Positions 16,384 to 25,303 are shown, numbered from the stretch's first letter. The stretch: DNA of 64,000 nucleotides from JASHPR01 sp963833885 (GCA_963833885.1 CAWHZU010000003.1:1-64000), one strand, 5' to 3'. Translations and numbers: made by a program. Notes: a model not told the origin generated them from the letters alone.

Positions 16384-17520
16384 ATGATGATCGGCGTTGG
16401 GCTGGATGCCCGGCTTGGCCTTCCGTTCGATGGGTTGCGGGCCGCGGCCAGGGAGGCGGAGCGGCTCAGGTTCGAGAGCCTGTGGACGCCCGCCGGAGGG
16501 GTGCCGGACTCGTTCCACACCTGCGCAGCCTGGTCGCAGGACACGGGCCTGCGGACCGGGATTTCCGTGGTCCCGGCGGCGCGGATGTGGACCCCGCTCG
16601 GGCTGGCGGCCCAGGCGGCGACACTGGCTCAGCTGTCGGCGGGACGGTTTGTGCTCGGCCTCGGCACGGGAGGCTACGGGCCAGGTTTCTGGGCATCGGT
16701 GGGACTGCCCGACCGGCCCATTGCCGTAATGCGGCAGTACGTCAGCGAGGTCCGGGACCTGCTGGCCGGGCAGGCCGTTACCAGCGCGGGCCCGGCGTTG
16801 GGCACTCCCGGCTGGCCCAGTTCCGCCACGCTCGGTCTCGGCGACTTGCCGCCGGCACCGGTGTACCTGGCCGCGCTCGGCCCGCAGATGCTCAGGCTGG
16901 CCGGCGAGACCGCCGACGGCGTGCTGCTCAACTGGGCGACACCGGAGCGGATCGCAACCAGCCGTTCCGAGGTCGATGCGGGCGCCGCGCGGGCGGCCCG
17001 CGGCCCGGGCGCGGTGCCGATGACCATGTACATCCGGGTCTGCATCGACGACGACGCGGCCGCGGCGCGGGAGGCATTTGGCACACAGGTCCTCGGCTAC
17101 GCCCTGGCCCGCCCCGGCACCCCGGACAATGCGGGTTACCGGGGCCTGTTCGCCCAGATGGGCTTCGACCCGGAGCTCAAAGAGCTAGAGCAGCGGCGCG
17201 ACCAGGGCGCGACCATGCCCGAACTGGTGGCCGCGGCACCTGACGAGATGCTGCACGCGGTCGGCTACTACGGCCCCGCCGGCCCAGCGCCGGCCGCATT
17301 CGCCCGGCTCGGCGCCGGGCTGGACGAGGCCGTTGTCCGCATCATCACCGCCCGCCCCGGCATAACGCCCGTCATCGAGGCCATGGCCGCCCTGACGCCA
17401 GCACGGATCAGGAGTCGTGATCCAGGGCTGACCAGCCAGACCAGCGACCGCGGCAAGCAGCCTGACGGCAACAAGATCCCTGCGGGCAGCGATGAGGGTC
17501 GAGAACCGGCTGAGAACTGA
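16384..17520 (+). CDS. Luciferase-like (LLM) flavin-dependent oxidoreductase
   Basis: This is a 378-residue LLM-family protein. It has RLRFESLWTPAGG, GISVVPAARMWTPLGLAAQA, LSAGRFVLGLGTGGYGPGFW, then APVYLAALGPQMLRLAGETA with DGVLLNWATPERI, a strong F420-dependent oxidoreductase signature. The last 50 residues (from about PARIRSRDPG) are polar and low in complexity and may be a readthrough tail. ATG at 16384 fits the family start; an adjacent ATG at 16387 is equally possible. It is divergent from the LLM gene at 15296. Confidence 0.87.
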   Translation: MMIGVGLDARLGLPFDGLRAAAREAERLRFESLWTPAGGVPDSFHTCAAWSQDTGLRTGISVVPAARMWTPLGLAAQAATLAQLSAGRFVLGLGTGGYGPGFWASVGLPDRPIAVMRQYVSEVRDLLAGQAVTSAGPALGTPGWPSSATLGLGDLPPAPVYLAALGPQMLRLAGETADGVLLNWATPERIATSRSEVDAGAARAARGPGAVPMTMYIRVCIDDDAAAAREAFGTQVLGYALARPGTPDNAGYRGLFAQMGFDPELKELEQRRDQGATMPELVAAAPDEMLHAVGYYGPAGPAPAAFARLGAGLDEAVVRIITARPGITPVIEAMAALTPARIRSRDPGLTSQTSDRGKQPDGNKIPAGSDEGREPAEN

Positions 17521-18226
17521 CATGAAGACTGGCTCAGATCAGGCCAGGGCGGAATGACGCTGCGGCTACGGGTAATGGTGCGAAGACGCTCTCAGCTTCC
17601 TGTTCTGCCCGCCGCCAACCCTCCGATAGTGCAGCAACGCGACGATATCGGCGCCAGCGGGCGTGACCGGGCCATGTCAAGTTATGCCACCAGAGTCTGC
17701 TGGCACTTCATGCGCAATAACTATGGTGCTGCCTACGTGGTAGCCGAGGCCAAGAACACCGCCGCTGCCGTCAGCAAATTCGCCTGCTGGCGCATGCCTG
17801 GCGCTAGTGCGAGTTCAGGCGGTGTCGTGTTTGGCCAGGTCAGAGCACTGTGGCCGGATCCCGCCGGAATTTGCGGGCCTGGGCCTTGCTCGGCGCGGTT
17901 GAGTGGTGGCTGAGCCGGAGCCGTGCTGCGGCGGTCACCGGCGAGGCCAGGACACGGTCGCTGCGCTAGCCTGCCGGTTCCCCCGGATACGCGGCCGGAA
18001 CATGGACACCCGCAGGAGCGGGTTTCAGCACCGCTCTCTTAAGAGTGCCTATCGGAGCTCGCGGAGCTCCCTGCCGACTCTGCGCTGGCAGGCTGCTGGA
18101 TCTGGCTGGTACGGACCTGCACGCAGATCAGCCCGTTCGGCGCGCTCTGGTCAGGGCCGGCGATTCTTGCAGCGCAGGCATCAGACCGGGATCGAGAGAT
18201 GGCCGGTGCTAGCGCAGTTTAAGGCG
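17521..18226 (+). other. Gene-poor stretch with a possible nuclease-fold remnant
   Basis: No intact gene is visible in about 700 bp. Between 17647 and 17913 one frame reads CWHFMRNNYGAAYVVAEAKN, which resembles the E-x-K core of a PD-(D/E)xK restriction-endonuclease-like domain, but the context before and after is not coding-like. A GGAGCTC-GCG-GAGCTCC dyad lies at 18054-18070. Confidence 0.35.
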
Positions 18227-18255
18227 TTGACAAACTAGTGAGTGATTACTAACTT
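18227..18255 (+). promoter_or_regulatory. Promoter with embedded operator for the TetR gene at 18263
   Basis: TTGACA (18227-18232), a 17-bp spacer and TAACTT (18250-18255) put the transcription start at about the ATG (18263), so the mRNA is probably leaderless. The spacer contains TAGTGAGTGATTACTAA (18236-18252), whose half site TAGTGAGT recurs before the MFS gene. Confidence 0.75.
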
Positions 18256-18262
18256 GGTGGCC

Positions 18263-18853
18263 ATGACGGAACAGGCAGTGCGGGAGCCGGGTACGGGGCA
18301 GCGGGACCGGGCTACGGGACGCGGGCCGCGGATGCCGGCTGAGCAGCGGCGCGAGCTGGTACTCGGTGAGGCGATGGCGGCGTTCGCTGCGCACGGGTAC
18401 GCGGGAACCTCGACCGAGGAGGTCGCGCGCCGGGCCGGCATCAGCCAGCCGTACCTGTTCCGCCTGTTCCCCACGAAGAAGGCGCTGTTCCTGGCGCTGG
18501 TCGAACGGTGCTTCCGCCGGGTGCGAGACGAGTTCGCAGCGGCCGCGGGTGAGCTGACCGGCGAGGAGGCGATGACGGCGATGGCGGACGCGTACGAGGT
18601 GCTGCTCGACGACCGGGTCCTGCTGCTGCTGCAGATGCAGGCGTACGCGGCCTGCGAGGACCCGCAGATCCGTGACGCCACCCGGACCGGATTCCGGAAG
18701 CTGTGGGAGCAGGTCGAGCGGATTACCGGACTGCCGTACCAGACCGTGGTGGACTTCTTCGCGGTCGGCATGCTGATGAACGTCGCGGCGGCGATGAACC
18801 TGCCCGAGGTCGACGGACGATGGACCTCGTGGTGCCCGAAGCCTAAGCACTAG
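18263..18853 (+). CDS. TetR-family repressor of the adjacent MFS pump
   Basis: This 196-residue TetR protein has its helix-turn-helix in RELVLGEAMAAFAAHGYAGT, STEEVARRAGISQPYLFRLF and TKKALFLALVERCF. Its helical C-terminal part (DRVLLLLQMQAYAACEDPQI; FRKLWEQVERITG) is typical of regulators of drug efflux pumps. ATG at 18263 is chosen over GTG 18242 because the promoter -10 lies between them. The MFS gene follows 83 bp downstream with its own copy of the operator half site, so the protein probably represses both itself and the pump. Confidence 0.88.
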   Translation: MTEQAVREPGTGQRDRATGRGPRMPAEQRRELVLGEAMAAFAAHGYAGTSTEEVARRAGISQPYLFRLFPTKKALFLALVERCFRRVRDEFAAAAGELTGEEAMTAMADAYEVLLDDRVLLLLQMQAYAACEDPQIRDATRTGFRKLWEQVERITGLPYQTVVDFFAVGMLMNVAAAMNLPEVDGRWTSWCPKPKH

Positions 18854-18902
18854 CAGCACATTAACCAGGAGAAAGGCGGGCCCGGCCTGCCCGCAGAAGT
18901 TA

Positions 18903-18914
18903 GTGAGTACTCAC
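18903..18914. promoter_or_regulatory. Palindromic operator before the MFS gene
   Basis: GTGAGTACTCAC is a perfect 12-bp palindrome inside TTAGTGAGTACTCACGACTT. It shares TAGTGAGT with the site in the TetR promoter at 18236. It lies 22 bp before the MFS start. Confidence 0.75.
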
Positions 18915-18936
18915 GACTTAGGAAGGACGCGGGGAG

Positions 18937-20382
18937 ATGACCTCGAAGAGCAGGATGATCTGGGCGTTCGCAGTGACGTCTACGGCGCTGTTCATGGCCT
19001 CGCTGGACAACCTGGTGGTGACCACGGCGCTGCCGTCGATCCGGGAGCACTTGCACACCGGGCTGGAAGGCCTGCAGTGGACAGTAAACGCGTACACGCT
19101 GACGTTCGCGATGCTGCTGCTCACCGGCGCCACGCTGGGCGAGCGGTTCGGGCGGCGGCGGCTGTTCACCGCCGGGCTCGCGGTGTTCACCGCGGGGTCG
19201 GCGGCCGCCGCGCTCGCGCCCGGCATCGGCTGGCTGGTCGCCGCGCGGGCGGTACAGGGCATGGGCGCCGCGGTGCTGGTCCCGCTCACCCTGACTTTGC
19301 TGTCGGCGGCCGTGCCGCCGGAGCGGCGCGGCCTGGTGCTCGGCGCCTGGGGCGCGGTAGGCGGGCTGGCCGTCGCGGTCGGGCCGCTGGTCGGCGGGGC
19401 GATCGTGGACGGCGCGTCCTGGCAATGGATCTTCTGGGTGAACGTCCCGATTGGCGTCGCGATGCTGCCGTTCGCCCGGACCAAGCTCACCGAGAGCAAG
19501 GGCACCGCGGCGCGGCTGGACTGGCCCGGAGTGGTACTTGCGAGCCTTGGCCTGTTCGGCATCGTGCTCGGCGTGGTCCGGGGCAACGCACACGGCTGGA
19601 CCAGCATGACCGTGCTGCCGCCGATGGTGATGGGGGCGGTGCTCGTGGCCGCCTTCGTGGCCTGGGAGCTGCGCGGCGCCCGCAGCCCGATGCTGCCGAT
19701 GCGGCTGTTCCGCTCCCGCGGCTTCACGATGACCAATACAGCTTCGCTGCTGATGTACTTCGGGATGTTCGGGTCGATCTTCCTGCTGGCGCAGTTCCTC
19801 CAGGTCGTGCAGCACTACAGCCCGCTGCAGGCGGGGTTGCGGACGCTGCCGTGGACCGGCATGCCAATGCTCGTGGCGCCGATCGCCGGGGCGTTGTCGG
19901 ACCGGATCGGCGGCAGGCCGCTGCTGGCCTGCGGGCTGCTCCTGCAGGCCATCGGGCTGGGCTGGCTGGCGCTTGTCGCATCCCCGACGGTGCCATATCT
20001 GGACCTGGTCCCTGCGTTCGTGGTCTCCGGGGTGGGCATGTCGCTGTTCTTCGCCCCGGTGGCGAACGTGGTGCTCAGCTCGGTGCGGCGCACCGAGGAG
20101 GGCATCGCCTCCGGCGCGAACAACGCGATACGGGAACTGGGCGGCGTGTTCGGCATCGCCGTGCTCGGCGCGGTCTTCTCAGCCCGCGGCGGCTACGCAT
20201 CCGCCGCGTCGTTCGTCGCCGGGCTGACGCCGGCGGTGTGGGCCGGCGCAGCGGGGGTCGCCGTGGCCGCCGCGGCCGCCATCCTGATCCCGGCCGCGCT
20301 CGGCCGGTCTTCGGAGGCGGTCGTCAAGGGGGCGCTCGAGGAGGCCGAACAGCGGGTCGCGGAGCCTGACCTGGTCGGGTGA
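18937..20382 (+). CDS. MFS drug-efflux pump, DHA2 (EmrB/QacA) type
   Basis: This 481-residue membrane protein has about 14 hydrophobic segments. Segment 1 reads ALFMASLDNLVVTTALPSIR, the DHA2 family motif. The A-like loop GERFGRRRLFTAGL, the motif-C-like region LVGGAIVDGASWQWIFWVNV and PIGVAMLPF follow. Such proteins export drugs or metabolites by proton antiport. RBS AGGAAGGA precedes ATG 18937. It is paired with the TetR gene upstream, and a strong hairpin terminator follows 14 bp after the stop. Confidence 0.9.
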   Translation: MTSKSRMIWAFAVTSTALFMASLDNLVVTTALPSIREHLHTGLEGLQWTVNAYTLTFAMLLLTGATLGERFGRRRLFTAGLAVFTAGSAAAALAPGIGWLVAARAVQGMGAAVLVPLTLTLLSAAVPPERRGLVLGAWGAVGGLAVAVGPLVGGAIVDGASWQWIFWVNVPIGVAMLPFARTKLTESKGTAARLDWPGVVLASLGLFGIVLGVVRGNAHGWTSMTVLPPMVMGAVLVAAFVAWELRGARSPMLPMRLFRSRGFTMTNTASLLMYFGMFGSIFLLAQFLQVVQHYSPLQAGLRTLPWTGMPMLVAPIAGALSDRIGGRPLLACGLLLQAIGLGWLALVASPTVPYLDLVPAFVVSGVGMSLFFAPVANVVLSSVRRTEEGIASGANNAIRELGGVFGIAVLGAVFSARGGYASAASFVAGLTPAVWAGAAGVAVAAAAAILIPAALGRSSEAVVKGALEEAEQRVAEPDLVG

Positions 20383-20395
20383 GCACGCCGCGAAC

Positions 20396-20430
20396 AGTGC
20401 GGGACCGTCCGGTGCGGACGGTCCCGCACT
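20396..20430 (+). terminator. Strong hairpin terminator after the MFS gene
   Basis: A perfect 16-bp stem (AGTGCGGGACCGTCCG with its complement) encloses a GTG loop. There is no T-tract, as is common for actinobacterial terminators. Confidence 0.85.
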
Positions 20431-20509
20431 TGCGCACCGGGCGGGGAACCGGCGGAGATGCCAGCCGCTGCGCGCTGAACGGCCGGTACTGCCCGCTCCC
20501 GGGATCCCG

Positions 20510-20773
20510 GTTGCGGCGCAGTTCCGGGCGCAGGCGGAGAAGGGCACCGGGATGTCGGCGGACGAGTGGATGCGCCACCACGACCGTGGCCTGCAGCAGC
20601 AGGCAGGTTTCGCCGGCCATCCCGGGCTCGGCCACATTATCCGGGAACCGTTCGACTTTGACCTCGACATGGTCTTCGAGTACGGGCTGTAGCGGCTGCT
20701 CGACGGCATCGGCGCCAGCGCCGCGCCCTCGGGCACCGATAACCTCGTGCCGACCCGCCTGACGACCAGCTGA
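20510..20773 (+). pseudogene. Relic of a TetR-type C-terminal domain
   Basis: The plus-strand frame reads QFRAQAEKGTGMSADEWMRH, then EPFDFDLDMVFEYGL, stop, RLLDGIGA. This matches the end of TetR-family C-terminal domains (FDFD..FEFGLQRLLDGI), with a TAG where Gln is expected. No helix-turn-helix is left upstream. It is a fragment of a lost regulator. Confidence 0.5.
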
Positions 20774-21475
20774 TCACCGCGCCTCAGTGTCGGCTGACGG
20801 TGATGGTGATGGCTGGGCGGCGGCTGGTGGGGGCCTGACGTCGTATCCGGCCAGGCCTGCGGCCAGCAGGTCGAGCGCTTTCTGGCAGTCGGCTTGCAGG
20901 GCCGGGGCGAGCCGGCGCGGGCCGGCGGGGTCTGCCGTTATTCGCTGGCGGACGTAGTCGAGGACGGCCCGGTGGATGCCGATCAGGGTGTTGGCCACGA
21001 CTTGGGATGTCAGGTCGCCCGGGCTGGCGCCGGTTTCCTCTGCTAGGAGCGCGGCGAGCGAGCGGGCGTAGCGGGTGAGGATCTGCTGCTCGCGGGCAGT
21101 CAGCGCGGAGCTGGACGCGATCAGCCGGGAGACCGACACCAGGGCGTCGGCGCTGGCCGGGTCGTCGGCGGCGAGCAGGCCGCGGGGCTGCAGGATGAAC
21201 CGCCCGAAGGCCTGCAGGACCCCCTCGCCGGGCGAGCGGTCGCGGACGGCCTGCAGGAGCTCGTCCTCGAAGGCTTCCAGTCCCTGGTAGATGAGGTCTT
21301 CCTTGGTCGGGAAGTAGTTGAACACGGTCGTCTCGGACACCTCCGCCGCCCGGGCGATCTCGGCCACGCTTACGTTCTCGAAACCGCGCTGGGCGAACAG
21401 CTCCAGGGCAGTGGCCGCGATGAGCTGGCGGGTCTTGTGCTTCTTGCGCTCCCGCAGCCCCAGTTCCTCATCCAT
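20774..21475 (-). CDS. TetR-family repressor
   Basis: This is a 233-residue regulator. The helix-turn-helix comprises KKHKTRQLIAATALELFAQR, VSVAEIARAAEVSETTVFNY and FPTKEDLIYQGLEAFED. The C-terminal domain is helical, with a Pro/Ser-rich tail (PPPAAAQPSPSPSA). It diverges from the CPBP protease operon at 21565 over a 90-bp AT-richer gap containing TTGACAC and GTGACAC repeats (21499-21524), the likely control region. It probably represses that three-gene operon. Confidence 0.87.
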   Translation of the reverse strand: MDEELGLRERKKHKTRQLIAATALELFAQRGFENVSVAEIARAAEVSETTVFNYFPTKEDLIYQGLEAFEDELLQAVRDRSPGEGVLQAFGRFILQPRGLLAADDPASADALVSVSRLIASSSALTAREQQILTRYARSLAALLAEETGASPGDLTSQVVANTLIGIHRAVLDYVRQRITADPAGPRRLAPALQADCQKALDLLAAGLAGYDVRPPPAAAQPSPSPSADTEAR

Positions 21476-21564
21476 AGCCTGAGGTTACCAAAAGAATGTT
21501 GACACAGCAAAATTTGGGTGACACCATTTTCCGAGTTGCTTCAAGTTAGTGAGAGGAATGTGTG

Positions 21565-22353
21565 ATGGCCCTTAACCCCCCGACGACCCGCGGCCCGGCC
21601 CGCCGTCGCTTCGCCCGCGATCACCCGGCCGGCCCGGAGGCGGTCGGCCCTGAGCGGGTCACCGGCCGGCAGCTGTGCGCCGCCCTGGGGTGGTCGGCCA
21701 CCCTGGCTGTCCTGTTCGCCATCGCGATCACCGGGGTCGCGCGGGCAGCCGCCCCGCACTGGGCCCGCACCGAGGGGCTGACCGTCGCGATCGTCGCTGC
21801 GGTCTACCTGGCCGTGATCGCCGGCCTGACCATCGCCGTCGGCGGCCCGCGCGGCGTGCACCGCCTGCTGGCCCTGCGCCGTCCGGCGGCGCGGCAGCTG
21901 GGCTTGTCCCAGGCCGCGCTCGTCGTGGCCGTGGCCGCCGGGATTGGCGTCTCGCTGGCCTTCAGCTCCTTCAGCGGCGGTGTCCCGGCGACCCTGCGGG
22001 CCATCGTCGCCGCCGGCAGCGACGAGGCGCGGCTGCCCACCGCCACCCCCCTGACCTGGGCGCTGATCGTCATCCGGCTCCTGTTCCTGACCGGGACCGC
22101 CGAGGAGCTGCTGTTCCGCGGCGCCATCTACAGCTGGCTGCGCCGCCGCGCCTCCGTGCCCGTGGCCGTTGCCATCACCGCGGTGCTGTTCACGGCCGAG
22201 CACGCCTATTACCCGGTCCTGGTCCCGCTCGTGCTCAGTTACGGGCTGGCCGCCGGATGGGTCCGGCACCGCACCTCCAGCACCGTCACAACCATCGCCA
22301 TGCACATCACCATCGACCTCGCGCTGTTCCTCGCCGCAGTGGCACTGTCGTGA
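21565..22353 (+). CDS. CPBP-family intramembrane metalloprotease
   Basis: This 262-residue integral membrane protein has the three CPBP (Abi/CAAX protease) motifs: Glu180-Glu181-x-x-x-Arg185 (TAEELLFRG), Phe209-x-x-x-His213 (FTAEH), and His247-x-x-x-Asp251 (HITID). Six to seven hydrophobic segments surround them. Such enzymes are glutamic or metal proteases of the membrane; in bacteria roles include bacteriocin self-immunity and protein processing. GAGAGGAA precedes the start. It heads an operon with a SnoaL-like gene (31 bp on) and an alpha/beta hydrolase. Confidence 0.87.
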   Translation: MALNPPTTRGPARRRFARDHPAGPEAVGPERVTGRQLCAALGWSATLAVLFAIAITGVARAAAPHWARTEGLTVAIVAAVYLAVIAGLTIAVGGPRGVHRLLALRRPAARQLGLSQAALVVAVAAGIGVSLAFSSFSGGVPATLRAIVAAGSDEARLPTATPLTWALIVIRLLFLTGTAEELLFRGAIYSWLRRRASVPVAVAITAVLFTAEHAYYPVLVPLVLSYGLAAGWVRHRTSSTVTTIAMHITIDLALFLAAVALS

Positions 22354-22384
22354 CACGCGCGGGTCCGGCACCAAGGAGATCGCC

Positions 22385-22810
22385 ATGACCGACCAGACCG
22401 ACGCGTTCCTCACCGCATGGACCACCGCCGAGCAGGCCGGCGACGTCAGCACCCTCGACCAGCTGCTCACTGCGGGTTTTTACGGGGTCGGGCCGATGGG
22501 GTTCATCCTGCCCAAGACGGCCTGGCTGGCCCGCCACCAGGCCCGCGACCTCGCTTATACCCGCTTCGGCCTGGACCAGGTCCAAGCCACCGGCCACGGC
22601 GAGGTCACCGTGGTCACCGCCCGGCACACCAGTGCCGGCACCTACCAGGACCGCCCCGTCCCTGAAGCGGCCCGGGCCACCTTGGTCATCGTCAGCGAAG
22701 GCGGGACGCGCAAGCTCGCCGTCATCCACCTGAGCTTCATCGCCGGCACCCGCGGCGCGCCAGCCCTCCCCGGCCCGGCCCCGCAGGCCGGGCAGGACGC
22801 ACCGCAATGA
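22385..22810 (+). CDS. SnoaL/NTF2-like protein
   Basis: This 141-residue protein begins DAFLTAWTTAEQAGDVSTLD then QLLTAGFYGVGPMGF, and later ARATLVIVSEGGTRKLAVIHLSFI. The helix-helix-cone pattern is that of NTF2-like (SnoaL-like, DUF4440-type) proteins, which bind or convert small hydrophobic ligands. The start follows AAGGAG. Its stop overlaps the hydrolase start by ATGA, so the two are translationally coupled. Confidence 0.8.
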   Translation: MTDQTDAFLTAWTTAEQAGDVSTLDQLLTAGFYGVGPMGFILPKTAWLARHQARDLAYTRFGLDQVQATGHGEVTVVTARHTSAGTYQDRPVPEAARATLVIVSEGGTRKLAVIHLSFIAGTRGAPALPGPAPQAGQDAPQ

Positions 22811-23781
22811 GCCAGTCTGTACCCGCCGTCACGCACCGCACCGTCCACGCCAACGGCATCGATATCCACCTGGCCGAGGCCGGAGACGGCCCGCTGGTCC
22901 TGCTGCTGCACGGCTTCCCCGAACTGTGGTACTCCTGGCGCCGCCAGCTCCCCGCACTGGCTGACGCCGGCTATCACGCCATCGCCCCGGACCTGCGCGG
23001 CTACGGGCGCACCACCGCCCCGCCCGCAGTCGAGGACTACGCGATGATCCAGATGACCGCGGATGTGACCGGCGTTATCGACGCTCTCGGCCACGACCAT
23101 GCCGTGGTCGCCGGGCACGACTGGGGAGCCAACATAGCCTGGGCATGCGCCCAGCTGCACTCCGACCGGATCAGCGCGGTTGCAGCGCTCAGCGTGCCGT
23201 TCCAGCCGCGCCCGCCTGAGCCACCTCTCCGGATGCTGGGCCAGATGGCCGGGGAGCACTTCAACTGGGCGCTGTACTTCCAGGAGCCCGGGCTGGCGGA
23301 GGCCGAGCTGGAGCACGACGTCGCCCGCACCCTGCGCCTGATGTTCTACGGCCTGTCCGGCGACGCCCCCGAGGACCTGGCTCCCCGGCTGCTCGGCGGG
23401 CTGCCAGCTGGTTCCCGCCTGCTTGATCCCATCCCCGAACCCAGGCAGCTTCCCGCCTGGCTGGCCGGCGATGACCTCGGCTATTACGCGGCCGAATTCG
23501 GGCGGACCGGGTTCACCGGCGCGCTCAACCGTTACCGCAACCTTGACCGCGACTGGGCTGATCTCGGGCGGCTCAGCGGCGCGGCCATCACCCAGCCCGC
23601 TCTGTTCGTCGGGGGCGGACGCGACACCGCCACCCGCTTCATCGACCGCACACCCATGGAACAAGCTGTCGCCCAGCTGCGCACCGTGGTCATCTCCGGC
23701 TGCGGCCACTGGATCCAGCAAGAACGACCCGATGAGGTCACCGGCGAGCTGCTCACATTCCTGCAGCAGCACATCTCATAG
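22807..23781 (+). CDS. Alpha/beta hydrolase, epoxide-hydrolase type
   Basis: This 324-residue protein has the oxyanion motif HGFPE at residues 35-39 and the nucleophile elbow GHDWGAN with Asp105. A cap domain follows (YFQEPGLAEAELEHDV), then the acid loop VGGGRDTATRF and the catalytic His in GCGHWIQQERP. Asp rather than Ser at the elbow and HDWG specifically indicate epoxide hydrolase or haloalkane-dehalogenase-like chemistry, with the HGFPE form favouring epoxide hydrolase. It is the third gene of the CPBP/SnoaL operon. The substrate is unknown. Confidence 0.88.
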   Translation: MSQSVPAVTHRTVHANGIDIHLAEAGDGPLVLLLHGFPELWYSWRRQLPALADAGYHAIAPDLRGYGRTTAPPAVEDYAMIQMTADVTGVIDALGHDHAVVAGHDWGANIAWACAQLHSDRISAVAALSVPFQPRPPEPPLRMLGQMAGEHFNWALYFQEPGLAEAELEHDVARTLRLMFYGLSGDAPEDLAPRLLGGLPAGSRLLDPIPEPRQLPAWLAGDDLGYYAAEFGRTGFTGALNRYRNLDRDWADLGRLSGAAITQPALFVGGGRDTATRFIDRTPMEQAVAQLRTVVISGCGHWIQQERPDEVTGELLTFLQQHIS

Positions 23782-23833
23782 CCCGCACAAGCCCGGCGCG
23801 CACTCGCCGGCCACCGGCAGGAGAACTACAGCC

Positions 23834-23933
23834 ATGGCAGCACGTCCCAGCAGGACGGCGCACTTCGGCAAGGCGTGGCCCTGGTTTGCGCCGGTCAGGG
23901 ATGGCCGGATGGTGCGGGTGTCCGTCGCCTTGG
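23834..23933 (+). other. Possible start of a truncated fourth operon gene
   Basis: AGGAGAA precedes ATG 23834 by a suitable distance, and the first codons read MAARPSRTAHFGKAWPWFAP. The frame soon becomes antisense to the convergent aldo-keto reductase. It may be a truncated gene or chance. Confidence 0.25.
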
Positions 23934-24929
23934 TTACCGGGCCGCGTCCAGCCTGGCGCGCTGTTCGGTTGTCAGTTCCAGGTTTACCGCGGCCAGGCTC
24001 TCGTCCAGTTGTGCTACTGAGGAGGCGCCGACCACCGGGATTACCGGGATCTGCGCGCCGATCAGCCAGGCCAGCACGACCTGGTTGACCGTCGCGCCGG
24101 CGTCTTTGGCCACCTCCCGCAGCGCCGCTAGCCGCACGGGCGTACCCGGATGGTCGTACTCGGCGAACTCGGCGGCAGCTAGCTTGTCCGGGCGGACGTA
24201 GCCGCCCCTCATCAGTGATGAGTAGGCGACCATCGTCAGCTGCGGCTCGACCCGCAGGTAGCTGAGCAGGTCACCGCCGGCCATGCCCGGGATGCCGTCC
24301 GGGGAGCGGCTGCCCGGCAGGTCGGTGCGCGGCCGCAGGTAGCTGTGCTGGTACTGCAGCACCTCGTAGCCGGGCAGCCCGGCCGCGGCGGCCAGGCTGC
24401 GGGCCCGTTCCACCTGCCACGCCCAGTGGTTGCTGACTCCCAGCAGGCCCACGGTGCCCTCGGCCACCTGCGCGGCGAAAGCCTCCACGGTCTCGCCCAG
24501 CGGCACCTTCGGGTCGTCGATGTGCGCGTACAGCAGGTCCAGCCGGTCCATGCCGAGCCGGTCCCGGCTGCGCTGCGACGACTCGCGGATCACCTTGGCC
24601 GATAGTCCCTCGGCGTTGTCGGTGAAGCTGGTGCCCGGGGCCTGCGGCCGGGCGCCGAGCTTGGTCGCGATCACGATCTCCTCGCTGGCGCCGCGGCTGC
24701 GCCGCCAGCGGCCGAGCAATTCCTCGCTCTCCCCGCCCTGGGTGCCGTTGACCCAGAACGCGTAGTTGCCGGCGGTGTCGATGAAGGTGCCGCCGGCCTG
24801 CACGTACCGGTCCAGGAGCGCGAACGAGGTCGCCTCGCTGGTCACCGTGCCGAACAGGTGCGTGCCCAGGGCGAGCACGCTCACCTCACGGCTGGTCTTC
24901 GGGTTCATGCCGATCGTGCGGTATTTCAT
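23934..24929 (-). CDS. Aldo-keto reductase (MerR-regulon member)
   Basis: This 331-residue AKR begins MKYRTIGMNPKTSREVSVLA. The catalytic tetrad is in place: Asp in GGTFIDTAGNY with its Tyr, Lys in IVIATKLGARPQ, and His in LDLLYAHIDD. NADP-binding end motifs (VIPVVGASSVAQLDESLAAV) are complete. It would reduce aldehydes or ketones. The start was taken at Met 24929, preceded by GAGAGGAA; upstream codons in the same frame cover the promoter. The promoter at 24976-25006 has the same MerR dyad as two neighbours. Confidence 0.9.
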   Translation of the reverse strand: MKYRTIGMNPKTSREVSVLALGTHLFGTVTSEATSFALLDRYVQAGGTFIDTAGNYAFWVNGTQGGESEELLGRWRRSRGASEEIVIATKLGARPQAPGTSFTDNAEGLSAKVIRESSQRSRDRLGMDRLDLLYAHIDDPKVPLGETVEAFAAQVAEGTVGLLGVSNHWAWQVERARSLAAAAGLPGYEVLQYQHSYLRPRTDLPGSRSPDGIPGMAGGDLLSYLRVEPQLTMVAYSSLMRGGYVRPDKLAAAEFAEYDHPGTPVRLAALREVAKDAGATVNQVVLAWLIGAQIPVIPVVGASSVAQLDESLAAVNLELTTEQRARLDAAR

Positions 24930-24975
24930 GCCCGATTCCTCTCCAGCCGCCCGGTCTGCCCGGGCGCCGGGAACG

Positions 24976-25006
24976 AGTCTGGATGATGGAGCACGCTCCA
25001 GGTCAA
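24976..25006 (-). promoter_or_regulatory. MerR-type promoter of the aldo-keto reductase
   Basis: On the minus strand TTGACC (25006-25001), a 19-bp spacer, then CAGACT (24981-24976). The spacer holds the dyad TGGAG-CGTG-CTCCA. The overlong 19-bp spacing with a central dyad is the hallmark of MerR-activated promoters. The same dyad recurs at 25310 and 26873. Confidence 0.85.
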
Positions 25007-25303
25007 ACCGCGCCGCGCCGGGCAGCCGCTGAGGGCGGTATCCCGCTATCGCCCGCCGCCGGGAAAGACCAGCCGGTATTCCTGCGGCAGCCCGGAGGCG
25101 GAGCTGCAGTCTCACCTGTCCCGGGTGCCAGGCGCCCGGCCGCGCTGGTCAGCTAAGGATGCGGAGTTACTGCTGCCTGGCGATAGCGGACCACATCCTT
25201 CGGGCCATCTCGAGGGTGCGGCCTGGGCGGACGCCACATCAGCCGCGCCGATCAGACCAAGTACAGGACCATCTGGCGGACTACGTGACCGGGCTTTCTC
25301 GGG

